DNA of 64,000 bases, from contig CALLAW010000048.1 in the NCBI GenBank assembly GCA_938001865.1, positions 1-64,000 on the forward strand. Direction: 5' to 3'. The notes under the pieces were generated by a model. It worked only from the letters and a program-made list of their open reading frames with translations, was not told the origin of the DNA and did no database searches. Source of the stretch: an uncultured Saprospiraceae bacterium (GTDB taxonomy: Bacteria; Bacteroidota; Bacteroidia; Chitinophagales; Saprospiraceae). Positions 29,891 to 40,025 of this stretch are shown piece after piece (position 1 is the first letter of the stretch; every line of letters begins with the position of its first letter). A program made the translations under genes and the position numbers.

Positions 29891-31012
29891 ATGATACGCA
29901 TGAGTCGTACTGGAGAATTAATAGCATACTTTTTTAGATTAGGTGTTGTGGCCTTTGGTGGACCAGCTGCCCACGTTGCTATGATGGAAGAAGACCTCGT
30001 CCAACGCAAAAAGTGGATGGACGACCAGACATTCCTAGATTACTTAGGAGCAACTAATCTGATCCCTGGACCCAACTCTACTGAGATGACGATGCACATT
30101 GGTTATCATCGTGGCGGTGTGATAGGGCTATTTGCCGCCGGGCTCTCATTTATCATACCCGCTGTCTGTCTTACGCTGATCGTGGCTATCATCTATGAGC
30201 AGTATAGTGCTATCGCATGGGTCGTACCTATCGTCAGTGGAATCAAAGCTGCAGTACTGTCATTTATCATCGCTGCCATACTCAAGCTAGGCACCAAGGC
30301 GGTCAAGTCCAAATTGCTGGCAATCCTCGGTGTAGGAGTGATGATCATCGCGGCCCTCGGGGTCAATGAGATCCTCTGTATCTTAGGTGCAGGTATGATC
30401 ATGTTACTTGTCCATCTTCCACTCAGAGGTAAAGGTGACCGACTGTTTACCATGAGTATCCTCCCCTTACTCTTCTTGTCTACAGTCAAGTACTCTCATC
30501 TCAAACTCTTCCTTACCTTCCTCAAGGTCGGAGCAGTCCTTTTTGGATCTGGTTATGTCCTCTTTGCATATCTAGATGGAGAGCTCATAGAGGGGATGCA
30601 GTGGTTGACTCATCCTGACTTAGTCGAAGCGATTGCCATCGGTCAAGTGACACCAGGGCCCGTACTCTCTACCGCAACATTCGTAGGGTACAAACTTGGC
30701 GGTATCCCAGGAGCATGCTACGCAACTCTAGGGATATTCCTTCCTTCATTTGGTTATGTCTGGTTACTCAATCCACTCGTTGCAAAATTTCGATCACACC
30801 CAAGTCTGACTGGATTTCTCAATGGTGTGAATGTAGCCGCTGTTGCAGTTATGGTCATCGTTAGTGTCAAGATGGGAGAGAGTATCCTAGTTGACTGGAA
30901 GACTGTGACGATAGCAATCTTAAGTATTCTAATCTACTTCTCGTCCAAGATCAATACACTCTGGTTGATCTTAGGTGGAGGGGTACTTGGCTACCTACTT
31001 GACTTCATGTAA
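29891..31012 (+). CDS. chrA: Chromate transporter (ChrA family)
   Basis: FFRLGVVAFGGPAAHVAMMEEDLVQRKKWMDDQTFLDYLGATNLIPGPNSTEMTMHIGYHRGG, second half IAIGQVTPGPVLSTATFVGYKLGG. Confidence 0.93.
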   Translation: MIRMSRTGELIAYFFRLGVVAFGGPAAHVAMMEEDLVQRKKWMDDQTFLDYLGATNLIPGPNSTEMTMHIGYHRGGVIGLFAAGLSFIIPAVCLTLIVAIIYEQYSAIAWVVPIVSGIKAAVLSFIIAAILKLGTKAVKSKLLAILGVGVMIIAALGVNEILCILGAGMIMLLVHLPLRGKGDRLFTMSILPLLFLSTVKYSHLKLFLTFLKVGAVLFGSGYVLFAYLDGELIEGMQWLTHPDLVEAIAIGQVTPGPVLSTATFVGYKLGGIPGACYATLGIFLPSFGYVWLLNPLVAKFRSHPSLTGFLNGVNVAAVAVMVIVSVKMGESILVDWKTVTIAILSILIYFSSKINTLWLILGGGVLGYLLDFM

Positions 31013-31039
31013 TTCCTCTCATACAATAACTCACATCGA

Positions 31040-31660
31040 ATGAATACGCATCTTTCCACAGTTATCGAATCACTCAAAACGACGCAGATCGCCGAACAGA
31101 GACAAGCAATATTAGACTCGATAATTGACAAGTTACTTCCACTCAAGGTAAATACTAAGCGGACTACACTTCTGTTCGTCTGTACACATAACTCTCGAAG
31201 AAGCCAGATGGCTCAAGTCTGGGCTGACTACTTTGCTAGAGACTTCAACCTTACCAATCTTGACATACAATCTTGCGGTACCGAGGTCACTGCTTGCAAC
31301 TTTAGAGTTATCTATACACTTCGCAATCTTGGCTTTGTAGTGAGTAATCCCGGTGGTACTAATCCTCTGCTCACGGTATCTCCTGAGCAAGGCACTCAGC
31401 CAATCACCCTCTACTCTAAGGACATAGAGTCTTGTATCAAAGCCTCCAGCACGAGTGAGCAAGTCATCGCCATGATGACATGCGATCATGCTGATCAGAA
31501 CTGCCCAATTATGCCTGAGGTCACAGAGAGGCTACAGCTCCTCTATGCAGATCCAAAGATCTCAGATGACACACCACAAGAGAGTCAGATCTACTCTCAA
31601 CGTTGCCTTCAGATAGGATCAGAGATGTACTATCTTATCAATAATCTCAGAGAGTGTTAA
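31040..31660 (+). CDS. Low-molecular-weight protein-tyrosine phosphatase / ArsC-like protein
   Basis: TTLLFVCTHNSRRSQMAQVWA keeps the C(X)5R loop; MTCDHADQNCPIMPE. Confidence 0.82.
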   Translation: MNTHLSTVIESLKTTQIAEQRQAILDSIIDKLLPLKVNTKRTTLLFVCTHNSRRSQMAQVWADYFARDFNLTNLDIQSCGTEVTACNFRVIYTLRNLGFVVSNPGGTNPLLTVSPEQGTQPITLYSKDIESCIKASSTSEQVIAMMTCDHADQNCPIMPEVTERLQLLYADPKISDDTPQESQIYSQRCLQIGSEMYYLINNLREC

Positions 31661-31674
31661 GTCTCATCCACATA

Positions 31675-31935
31675 TCAATGCCTTGTCATCCGTTCATGTC
31701 TTATTTTTCTACCTTCTGGCTTTTGAAATTCTTCATGGAGTAAGAAAATCTTTTCAAGTATCGTTCTGGTAGGCAAAACTGTAGGAATTTGTATTTCATC
31801 GTCCGAGAAAGGCTTATCAGGATATTCGCTACCAATAAATGAAATCATACCTCTCATTTCAAAAGGATTTCGTAATGACCTTGAATTTATTTCAATCCCA
31901 TACTTGAAGTAAAGAGGATGCGATGGCTCTGCAGC
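31675..31935 (-). pseudogene. Truncated AbiEii/AbiGii-like nucleotidyltransferase toxin remnant
   Basis: Open frame extended upstream of the ORF-track Met: AAEPSHPLYFKYGIEINSRSLRNPFEMRGMISFIGSEYPDKPFSDDEIQIPTVLPTRTILEKIFLLHEEFQKPEGRKIRHERMTRH*. This resembles the AbiEii segment S-R-S-L-x-x-P-F-E ... VLP-RT-LEKIFLLHEEFQKP ... R-RH. Confidence 0.6.
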
Positions 31936-33195
31936 TTACTCCACAACAATTGTCTTCAATAAGTAGCCATCCGAGGTGACGAAATAAATTCCAGTCTTTA
32001 GATAACTGACATCATTCGCAATCTCAGGTCTGACAGTACCGACTCTAGTACCGTGGATATCTCTCAATGCATAGTGGTCAGTCGTAGTATGATTAGTTGT
32101 GAGATATAGCATCCCGTTGAGAGGATTAGGATATACATTCAACTCTAATCCAGCACTATTCTCCTCCGTGCTACTTACTCCTCCGTAACAAGGTAGCTCA
32201 GCGACCTGTAATCTGATCTCTGACAATAGAGGATAGAAACTCTCACCAGGACATTCGGTACCCGAGCATGCATTAGGCGATTCACTACTATCACGATGCC
32301 CAGCGATATTGTCAAGTATGAAGTCTCCCGTTTCATGATAAGACTCACTGGTCACATCAATTGCATGAGTAGTTGCTTCGTGTGCTAAGACATTTACAAG
32401 AGTAAGGATCGCCTCTTCGCTAGGTGGTATTGCTGTATAGTCACCGATCACACAGATACCAACAGTATGCTCATTGATACAGCTGAAGTGAGCTCCCTGA
32501 TAACCATCTGGTCTTCCCTCATACAATCTTCCATTGGGATCAATGAGCCAGTTATAGCCAATATCATCCCATCCATTCGTATTGACATGAAGATCCCAGA
32601 TATACTGCACTACTATCGCATAGTCACTACTCTCATTGTTACCCGCTGAGTGATGTACGATAAGGTGGGTAGGCTCGGTATACTCCGGACTCGTATCTAT
32701 CGGACAAGACGGACACCAACACTCACGATAGCAAGCATCAGGCAGATCACAATCAACTGCTCTTGGCATCACCGGTGCTATCAAGTCTCCTGGTACTCCA
32801 CTGAAGAGTCTGACCACTATCTCAGAGTCAACCTTATCACTAGATCTCAATTGTATAGCTGTAAAGTCAGGTGAGATTGGCAATGTACGATAAGATCGTC
32901 TCTCTGGTACGACATACTCATATTGAGGATCAAGCCTAGCCCATTCTGTCCAAGCGCCAGACTGATATCTCCTATAGTGGAGATCAATCTCAGTACCTTC
33001 GACATCAGTATGATAGCAAGAGATCCCCACAAACTCTGCAGCATCACTGGGTTGGTGATATTCGTAAAACTCAGAAAAATACTCTGCTCCTTCTTGATGA
33101 AATGTGGGAATAATCTCAATGACTGTAGATTGACTAGTCAAATAGCCAATGCTAAGTAATACAATAGATAGTCTAGCCAAAGTTTGCTTCATCAT
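31936..33195 (-). CDS. N-acetylmuramoyl-L-alanine amidase / PGRP-like protein with T9SS sorting domain
   Basis: THLIVHHSAGNNESSDYAIVVQYIWDLHVNTNGWDDIGYNWLIDPNGRLYEGR, HRDSSESPNACSGTECPGESFY, C-terminal VYPNPLNGMLYLTT. Confidence 0.88.
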   Translation of the reverse strand: MMKQTLARLSIVLLSIGYLTSQSTVIEIIPTFHQEGAEYFSEFYEYHQPSDAAEFVGISCYHTDVEGTEIDLHYRRYQSGAWTEWARLDPQYEYVVPERRSYRTLPISPDFTAIQLRSSDKVDSEIVVRLFSGVPGDLIAPVMPRAVDCDLPDACYRECWCPSCPIDTSPEYTEPTHLIVHHSAGNNESSDYAIVVQYIWDLHVNTNGWDDIGYNWLIDPNGRLYEGRPDGYQGAHFSCINEHTVGICVIGDYTAIPPSEEAILTLVNVLAHEATTHAIDVTSESYHETGDFILDNIAGHRDSSESPNACSGTECPGESFYPLLSEIRLQVAELPCYGGVSSTEENSAGLELNVYPNPLNGMLYLTTNHTTTDHYALRDIHGTRVGTVRPEIANDVSYLKTGIYFVTSDGYLLKTIVVE

Positions 33196-33452
33196 CCTAA
33201 GATATAAAAAACACTTGTATACCGAGATTGGTAGACTGAGCAATCACATTAGCTTTATTGTAGCATCACTCCATAAACTACTAAATCATTGTAGCCCTCT
33301 AAGCATCAAAGTGACTGCAGTACCTTGTTACAGGTATCTAATCATTGTATTTAATCAACAATAACCTCTAGATTGCAATAATTAAGAGTTCTTTAAGGTT
33401 AGTTCCTCATGCCATTAGCGTTAGAGATGGTAAGAAACAAAAAGAAAGTATC

Positions 33453-33833
33453 ATGAAGAACTTATTAATAGTACTCTGTATCGCTTTATCAGGGAGTCTA
33501 TATGGGCAAGCAGAGAAGGCATTGATCAAGTCTGTGCAGGCAGGCAACTGGGAGGAAGCAGCGAGCTACCTCAAAGATCGTGTCGACTATTGTATCGATG
33601 ACGATCAGGACTATATGAAGAAGGCAGATTGTATCGACAATCTGAAGAATAAAATCAGTGAACATGGCGTAACAGCTTGGAAAGAAGTACACAAAGGTCA
33701 ATCTAAAGATGGCAGTTCATCTTATAGTATTCTAGAGTCAACGAGTTCTGATAAGCCCTTGAGGATACTTGTCTTCTCAGAAAATGCCGAGAGCTCTGTG
33801 GTCACGGAGATCAGACTAGAGACGAGAGGATAG
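33453..33833 (+). CDS. DUF4783-like secreted protein
   Basis: Signal peptide; KALIKSVQAGNWEEAASYLKDRVDYCIDDDQDYMKKADCIDNLKNKISEHG. Confidence 0.6.
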   Translation: MKNLLIVLCIALSGSLYGQAEKALIKSVQAGNWEEAASYLKDRVDYCIDDDQDYMKKADCIDNLKNKISEHGVTAWKEVHKGQSKDGSSSYSILESTSSDKPLRILVFSENAESSVVTEIRLETRG

Positions 33834-33870
33834 ATCAGATCAGCGCCACAGTGATGGCTAGAGATATCAG

Positions 33871-33910
33871 AAGAGGGAAGGAAGTCAGAGTTGACTTCCT
33901 TCCCTCTTTT
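33871..33910 (+). terminator. Strong intrinsic terminator
   Basis: AAGAGGGAAGGAAGTCA-GAGT-TGACTTCCTTCCCTCTT, perfect 17-bp stem followed by T residues. Confidence 0.85.
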
Positions 33911-34125
33911 CAGTTTTGTACGCATCATAAGTACCAGCAGAGTATAGAATGTCACACATATAGGCGATATCTGCAATCGTCTGCTAATCCTCAATGGGAT
34001 TCGTCTTCGATCGTCTGATAGTGTTAAGAGGATGTAGACAAGGCGACAATTACAACGAACTCTTCCATATGGTCGCTACCTATGACCTTTTTTATGACCT
34101 TTCATACAATTTGAAAATAAAAAAA

Positions 34126-34149
34126 GCCGTCTCGATTAAACGAGACGGC
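34126..34149 (-). terminator. Intrinsic terminator downstream of rplT
   Basis: GCCGTCTCG-ATTAAA-CGAGACGGC with an A-run on the left (U-run on the minus transcript). Confidence 0.85.
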
Positions 34150-34183
34150 TTCAATTGATTTTAAGGGTTTTAAAATCTTCTCT

Positions 34184-34528
34184 TTAGCTCACTTTACTTA
34201 CGATAGACTTGAATGCATCATTGTGATTCATTGCGAGATCTGCAAGTACTTTTCTATTGAGCTCTATATTGTTTTGCTTGAGACCGTGCATTAGCTTGGA
34301 GTATGTAGTTCCTTCTAATCTTGCTCCTGCATTGATCCTTGCGATCCAGAGTCTTCTGAATGCTCTTTTCTTATTTTTTCTGTCTCTATAAGCATAAGCC
34401 ATTGCTTTGTCTAGAGCATTTTTGGCTACTGTATGGACATTTGATCTAGCTCCAAAGTATCCTCTGGTAGCTTTTAAGACCTTTTTTCTTCTCTTTCTAG
34501 ATGCTACTGCATTTACTGAACGTGGCAT
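34184..34528 (-). CDS. rplT: 50S ribosomal protein L20
   Basis: [67 protein letters not shown]. Confidence 0.98.
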   Translation of the reverse strand: MPRSVNAVASRKRRKKVLKATRGYFGARSNVHTVAKNALDKAMAYAYRDRKNKKRAFRRLWIARINAGARLEGTTYSKLMHGLKQNNIELNRKVLADLAMNHNDAFKSIVSKVS

Positions 34529-34608
34529 AGTCTGTTATTTATGATAGAGAGACCTTCTATTGCAAGATGCTTAACTCCTCTATCAGTTATAAAAAAATTG
34601 TTATTCGC

Positions 34609-34806
34609 TTAGTTGATTCCTAAGAGTGCTTTGATTCTTTTGCTATCAGCAGTTGAGACATTAGCACTACCGACAAGATTAGTCTTAGCTCTGCTAGATT
34701 TCTTTCTTCTTAAGTGTCTAGTACCAGCTTGGAATCTTTTGATTTTTCCTGAGCTTCTTACTCTGAATCTCTTCTTAGCACTCGAGTTTGTTTTTACTTT
34801 AGGCAT
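34609..34806 (-). CDS. rpmI: 50S ribosomal protein L35
   Basis: MPKVKTNSSAKKRFRVRSSGKIKRFQAGTRHLRRKKSSRAK. Confidence 0.97.
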   Translation of the reverse strand: MPKVKTNSSAKKRFRVRSSGKIKRFQAGTRHLRRKKSSRAKTNLVGSANVSTADSKRIKALLGIN

Positions 34807-34860
34807 AGGTATAATTTTGGAAGTGCAAAGTTACGCTAATAAATTAAATTAAGACCAATA

Positions 34861-35445
34861 TTATTTCTTTTTCTTCAATGGTGAGATCAATACGATCATT
34901 CTCCTTCCTTCTAGCTTGGGCAGTGTCTCTGCTCCGCCGATGTCGGAGAGTTCGTTGATGAGCTTGAGCAAGAGGAGTTCTCCCCTATCCTTGAATACAA
35001 TAGTTCTTCCTCTAAAGTGGACATAGGCTTTGACCTTTGCTCCGTCTTCTAAGAATTTTCGAGCATGACGGAGTTTGAAGTCAAAGTCATGATCGTCAGT
35101 ATTAGGACCAAATCTAATTTCCTTGATTACAGTCTTTACTGTTTTAGATTTAATCTCTTTTTCCTTTTTCCTTTTGAGGTAGAGGAATTTATTGTAATCT
35201 ATGATTTTGCAGACAGGTGGTTCAGCGTTAGGACTTATCTCTACGAGGTCCAATCCTGCCTTCTTTGCTAATGATAGAGCACGATGAGTATTGTACACTC
35301 CTACTTCTACAGTTTCTCCGATTTCTTCTGAGACTGCAACTAGGTCATCGCCGACTACCCTTACTTTTGCTGCTCGGATTTTTTCGTTGATGTTAAATTT
35401 GGGTTTTTCTACCCTTCTAATTGGTCGTTTTGATCTTCTTGCCAA
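34861..35445 (-). CDS. infC: Translation initiation factor IF-3
   Basis: [82 protein letters not shown]. Confidence 0.98.
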   Translation of the reverse strand: MARRSKRPIRRVEKPKFNINEKIRAAKVRVVGDDLVAVSEEIGETVEVGVYNTHRALSLAKKAGLDLVEISPNAEPPVCKIIDYNKFLYLKRKKEKEIKSKTVKTVIKEIRFGPNTDDHDFDFKLRHARKFLEDGAKVKAYVHFRGRTIVFKDRGELLLLKLINELSDIGGAETLPKLEGRRMIVLISPLKKKK

Positions 35446-35491
35446 ATGTTATTATTTAAATGAAAATTGAATTCGTGGACAAATATACTGT

Positions 35492-38041
35492 TTAATCTTG
35501 GTCTACATCATCCACAACTGGAGACTTCAAGAGTTCTATGACGATATTTTCCTTTGACTTGTCCAACTTAGCACTCAGATGTGAGCCTTCTACGGGCTTT
35601 TCATTGAGCATAAATTCCGCAAGGGCATCTTCGAGATATTTCTGTATTGCTCGATTGAGTGGCCTTGCTCCAAACTGTGGATCAAAGCCTTTCTCTGCTA
35701 CGAACTTTTTGGCAGTAGGCAGTATTTTGAGCTTAAACTCACCCATCAGCTCTAACCTCTTATGTAAGTCACCCAATGTAATGTCTATGATCTCCATGAT
35801 ATCCTCCTGAGATAAGCTATTGAAGATGATGACATCATCTATCCTATTGAGGAATTCTGGTGAAAAGGTCTTCTTCAGTGCATTCTGAATGATTGACTTA
35901 GAGTCATCTCCTGCTGCTTGCTCTCTCGCTTGCGTAGAGAATCCGACGCCAGTACCGAAGTCTTTGAGCTGTCTGACACCGATATTAGATGTCATGATGA
36001 TCAATGAATTTTTGAAGTCAACTTTACGGCCTAGACCGTCTGTCAACTGACCATCATCTAGCACCTGGAGCAGTATATTGAAGATATCTGGGTGTGCCTT
36101 TTCGATTTCGTCTAACAAGATTACTGAGTATGGCTTTCTTCGTACTTTCTCAGTCAATTGACCGCCTTCTTCATAACCCACATACCCTGGAGGAGCACCG
36201 ATCAGCCTACTGACAGAAAACTTCTCCATATACTCTGACATATCTATCCTGATGAGTGCATCTTCTGAGTCAAAGACATGCTTAGCAAGTGCCTTAGCTA
36301 ACTCGGTCTTACCGACACCAGTCGGACCTAGGAAGATAAATGTGCCGATTGGCTTATTTGGATCCTTGAGACCGATTCTGTTTCTCTGTATTGACTTGGT
36401 GATTTTCTCTACCGCAGTATCTTGCCCGATGATGTGATCCTTTAGCGTATCCGCCATATTGACGAGCTTTTTGTTTTCACTCTTAGCTACCTTAGTCACA
36501 GGGATCCCAGTCATCATAGATACGACTTCTGCGATATCACTTTCGTTGACTGGATATCTGGTCTGCTTAGATTCCTCTTCCCAATCTTTCTTACCTTGCT
36601 CTAGTTTCTTTGTCAATTTGGATTCATGATCTCTGAGGTCAGCAGCTTTTTCATATTGTTGACCTTTTACAGCTTCATTTTTCAGCTTCTTGACTGACTC
36701 GATTTGCTTTTCGAGATCTTCGATATATTTTGGTACATGGATATTTTTGAGGTGAGTACGAGCACCGACTTCATCCATCACATCAATAGCCTTATCCGGC
36801 AAGAATCTATCAGTAATATATCTATCACTTAACTTGACACATGCTTTGATCGCATCTTCTGAGTAGGTAACATTGTGAAACTCCTCGTACTTAGGAGCTA
36901 TGTTACCAAGGATGTGAATCGCCTCTTCTGTCGATGGTGGCTCCACTACTACCTTCTGGAATCTTCGATCTAGTGCTCCATCCTTCTCGATATATTGTCT
37001 ATACTCATCTAGCGTAGATGCTCCGATACACTGTAACTCTCCCCTAGCCAATGCTGGCTTGAAGATATTACTTGCATCCAATGATCCAGTAGCGCCACCG
37101 GCACCAACTATCGTATGGATCTCATCTATGAATAGGATGACATCACGCGTCTTTTCCAATTCATTCATGATCGCTTTCATTCTTTCTTCGAACTGTCCAC
37201 GATACTTAGTCCCTGCGACAAGTGCAGCAAGATCAAGCATAACGATCCGTTTATTGAAGAGTGTACGTGACACTTTCTTCTCCATGATACGGAGAGCTAG
37301 TCCCTCTACGATCGCAGTCTTACCCACACCTGGTTCACCGATAAGTATCGGGTTGTTTTTCTTTCTTCTTGAGAGGATTTGAGAGACTCTTTCTATCTCC
37401 TTTTTCCGCCCGATGATAGGATCTAGCTTACCTTCTTCGGCGAGCTTAGTGACATCTCTACCAAAGTTATCGAGCACAGGTGTCCGAGACTTAGATGATG
37501 ATTTGCTTCCGCCAAATGACTGTTGACCACTCTCGTCAAATGGTGTATCTGAGTCTGAGCCAGACGAACTCATAATATCATTAATCTCCTCTGATTCTTC
37601 ATGCACGACATACTCGAGTTCCTTTTTGTATACTTCATAGTCTACATCCAATTTGTGTAGGATCTGTGATGCTTCATTCTCTTCATGCTTGAGGATAGAG
37701 AGTAAGAGATGCTCAGGGCAAATCTCATCATTCTTAAATAGCTTAGCCTCGAGGAAAGTGACTTTTAATACTTTCTCAGCATGCTTATTGAGAGGCAAAC
37801 TTCCGATACTTACATCAGTTTTGTGGTGACTATTTGGCTTAGATTTCTGTTCGATCTGAGCCTTGAGTTCACCGAGATCTACATCAAGAGAGTCCAGTAC
37901 TTTCATCGCCAGACTTTGATGCTGCTTCATCATGCCTAGTAGAAAGTGCTCCGTCCCGATATAATCATTCCCAAGTCTGATAGCTTCGTCTTTGCTATTA
38001 GATATTATCTTCTTTACCTCTTGCGAAAATCTTCGATTCAT
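35492..38041 (-). CDS. clpC: ATP-dependent Clp protease ATP-binding subunit ClpC
   Basis: Clp N domain, two Walker A motifs (GEPGVGKTAIVEGLA, GPTGVGKTELAKALA), UVR-like middle domain. Confidence 0.95.
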   Translation of the reverse strand: MNRRFSQEVKKIISNSKDEAIRLGNDYIGTEHFLLGMMKQHQSLAMKVLDSLDVDLGELKAQIEQKSKPNSHHKTDVSIGSLPLNKHAEKVLKVTFLEAKLFKNDEICPEHLLLSILKHEENEASQILHKLDVDYEVYKKELEYVVHEESEEINDIMSSSGSDSDTPFDESGQQSFGGSKSSSKSRTPVLDNFGRDVTKLAEEGKLDPIIGRKKEIERVSQILSRRKKNNPILIGEPGVGKTAIVEGLALRIMEKKVSRTLFNKRIVMLDLAALVAGTKYRGQFEERMKAIMNELEKTRDVILFIDEIHTIVGAGGATGSLDASNIFKPALARGELQCIGASTLDEYRQYIEKDGALDRRFQKVVVEPPSTEEAIHILGNIAPKYEEFHNVTYSEDAIKACVKLSDRYITDRFLPDKAIDVMDEVGARTHLKNIHVPKYIEDLEKQIESVKKLKNEAVKGQQYEKAADLRDHESKLTKKLEQGKKDWEEESKQTRYPVNESDIAEVVSMMTGIPVTKVAKSENKKLVNMADTLKDHIIGQDTAVEKITKSIQRNRIGLKDPNKPIGTFIFLGPTGVGKTELAKALAKHVFDSEDALIRIDMSEYMEKFSVSRLIGAPPGYVGYEEGGQLTEKVRRKPYSVILLDEIEKAHPDIFNILLQVLDDGQLTDGLGRKVDFKNSLIIMTSNIGVRQLKDFGTGVGFSTQAREQAAGDDSKSIIQNALKKTFSPEFLNRIDDVIIFNSLSQEDIMEIIDITLGDLHKRLELMGEFKLKILPTAKKFVAEKGFDPQFGARPLNRAIQKYLEDALAEFMLNEKPVEGSHLSAKLDKSKENIVIELLKSPVVDDVDQD

Positions 38042-38444
38042 AATTGTATCCTTTTGCTTGTTGTAAATATAGTAATTATTGTGCCATCTATCAATATCTG
38101 CTAACATGTCAGTAAATTGTTTTGCCAGATTGCTCTCTTCATTTCTATATATGCCAATCTGTCCACTGAAGTTGCTTCATATCTAACAACAAAAATCTAA
38201 ATCAAAAAGTGTTAAGAAGAGGCTAATTATTGGATATATTGCCCTATCCATAGGTTAACAGGTCCATTCTGTATATAAGATACGGAGAGATCAGTCTAGC
38301 TAAATGGCTTTGATTCTCGATAGATTTTAAGCGTTTTTATTGCTTTTTTACAATGTCAATCATGGATTGTGTACATAATAATCCAAAATTTTGAATAAAT
38401 TTGCCGTCCCAATTTAGAGTTTTGACCTACAATTAATCGCAAGG

Positions 38445-38831
38445 ATGAAGTATTCATTAGACAAGCAAGATAAATACACACTACTTCAGTTGAATGAAGA
38501 AAACCTCAATTCATTGATGGCGCCTGACCTCAAGTCAGAGTTTGTCTTCCTCAGAAATGAAGGTGTCAAAAATCTCATTCTCGACCTTGGCAATGTCAAG
38601 TATGTTGACTCATCAGGATTGAGTGCTATCCTTACGGCCAATAGATTGTGGAAAGATTACGGCTCATTCATCCTTACTGGGATAGCTCATCCTGCAGTGC
38701 AGAAGCTTATCACGATCTCTAGACTAGAGACAATCCTTACATTGATACCTACCATCGAAGAGTCAATAGACTACGTATTCATGGAAGAGATAGAGAAAGA
38801 ACTTACTTCAGACAAGGAAGAAGAAGAGTAG
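38445..38831 (+). CDS. STAS domain-containing protein (anti-sigma factor antagonist-like)
   Basis: NLILDLGNVKYVDSSGLSAILTANRLWKDYGSFILTGI. Confidence 0.9.
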   Translation: MKYSLDKQDKYTLLQLNEENLNSLMAPDLKSEFVFLRNEGVKNLILDLGNVKYVDSSGLSAILTANRLWKDYGSFILTGIAHPAVQKLITISRLETILTLIPTIEESIDYVFMEEIEKELTSDKEEEE

Positions 38832-38968
38832 ATCTTATCTAGATTTCCTATTGCTTTGCACCTTTTCGTCGGCCCTTTGTAATACTTTTTTTGCCTAGAG
38901 CTGCCTCTATTCATAGATCTCACAGCCATTTACAACAGTAGCATACATAACGTAGAGGTTTTATAAGC

Positions 38969-39883
38969 ATGAGTAAGACATTTCAACTCACCATACTAGG
39001 ATCCAATGCTGCTATGCCAGCCTTCGGTAGGATGACCTCATGTCAGTCGATTAATTACAATGATAATTACTTTCTTATCGATGCAGGCGAAGGTGCTCAG
39101 ATCAGAATGACTGAGTACAAAGTCAAACGTAACAGACTCAGATGTATCTATATCTCTCATCTACATGGCGATCATGTCTTCGGATTACCGGGGATCTTGA
39201 CATCATATAATCACTACAATAGATCTACACCTCTCCACCTCTTTGGACCCACAGGGATCAAGGCATATATAGAGGCGATGTTAGCTGCAGGTCAGACGAC
39301 ACTCAGATTTGAATTAATCATCACTGAGATGGACCATACCACTCCTCAAGTGATCTGGAAGTCACATGAGCTCACTGTAACTGCATTTCCACTGAAGCAT
39401 CGCATAGCGACATATGGCTACCGCTTCGATGAGCAGCTGTCACAGTATAATATCATACCCCAAAAAATCAAAGAACACCGACTCTCGATCTCAGAAATCA
39501 AAGAGATCAAATCTGGTAATAATGTCAGACAAGGAGACGCAGAACTACAATATCTAGACCTTGTCTACCCAAGAGATAAGCCTCGAAGCTATGCATACTG
39601 TAGTGATACTGTCTATGATGAGTCTATCGTACCGACGATAAAGGATGTGACTGCACTCTATCATGAAACTACCTATACCTCAGAGTTTGCCAAAGAAGCA
39701 GAAGAACGCTACCATACGACTGGAATGCAAGCGGCCAAGATTGCACAATTGGCCAATGCAGGGTTACTGATCACTGGTCACTACTCTTCAAGGTATCGGA
39801 GAGGTGATGAGCCATACTTAGAGGCCAAGTCATACTTCGCAGAGACTCTCAAGGGCTATGATGGGATGATTCATAATCTCTAA
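38969..39883 (+). CDS. rnz: Ribonuclease Z
   Basis: FLIDAGEGAQIRM, IYISHLHGDHVFGLPGIL, LYHETTYTSEFAKEAEERYHTTGMQAAKIA, LITGHYSSRY. Confidence 0.95.
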   Translation: MSKTFQLTILGSNAAMPAFGRMTSCQSINYNDNYFLIDAGEGAQIRMTEYKVKRNRLRCIYISHLHGDHVFGLPGILTSYNHYNRSTPLHLFGPTGIKAYIEAMLAAGQTTLRFELIITEMDHTTPQVIWKSHELTVTAFPLKHRIATYGYRFDEQLSQYNIIPQKIKEHRLSISEIKEIKSGNNVRQGDAELQYLDLVYPRDKPRSYAYCSDTVYDESIVPTIKDVTALYHETTYTSEFAKEAEERYHTTGMQAAKIAQLANAGLLITGHYSSRYRRGDEPYLEAKSYFAETLKGYDGMIHNL

Positions 39884-40025
39884 TATTGGTAATATCAATT
39901 GGATTTGCGATGATAATATTCCCTTACTCTATATTTGTGACAAACAAAGCTGCGTTTACTCTAGTGATCGGACATAGAGATGAGAATGCCTCTACTTATC
40001 AATACTACATATCAACAAATAACTC

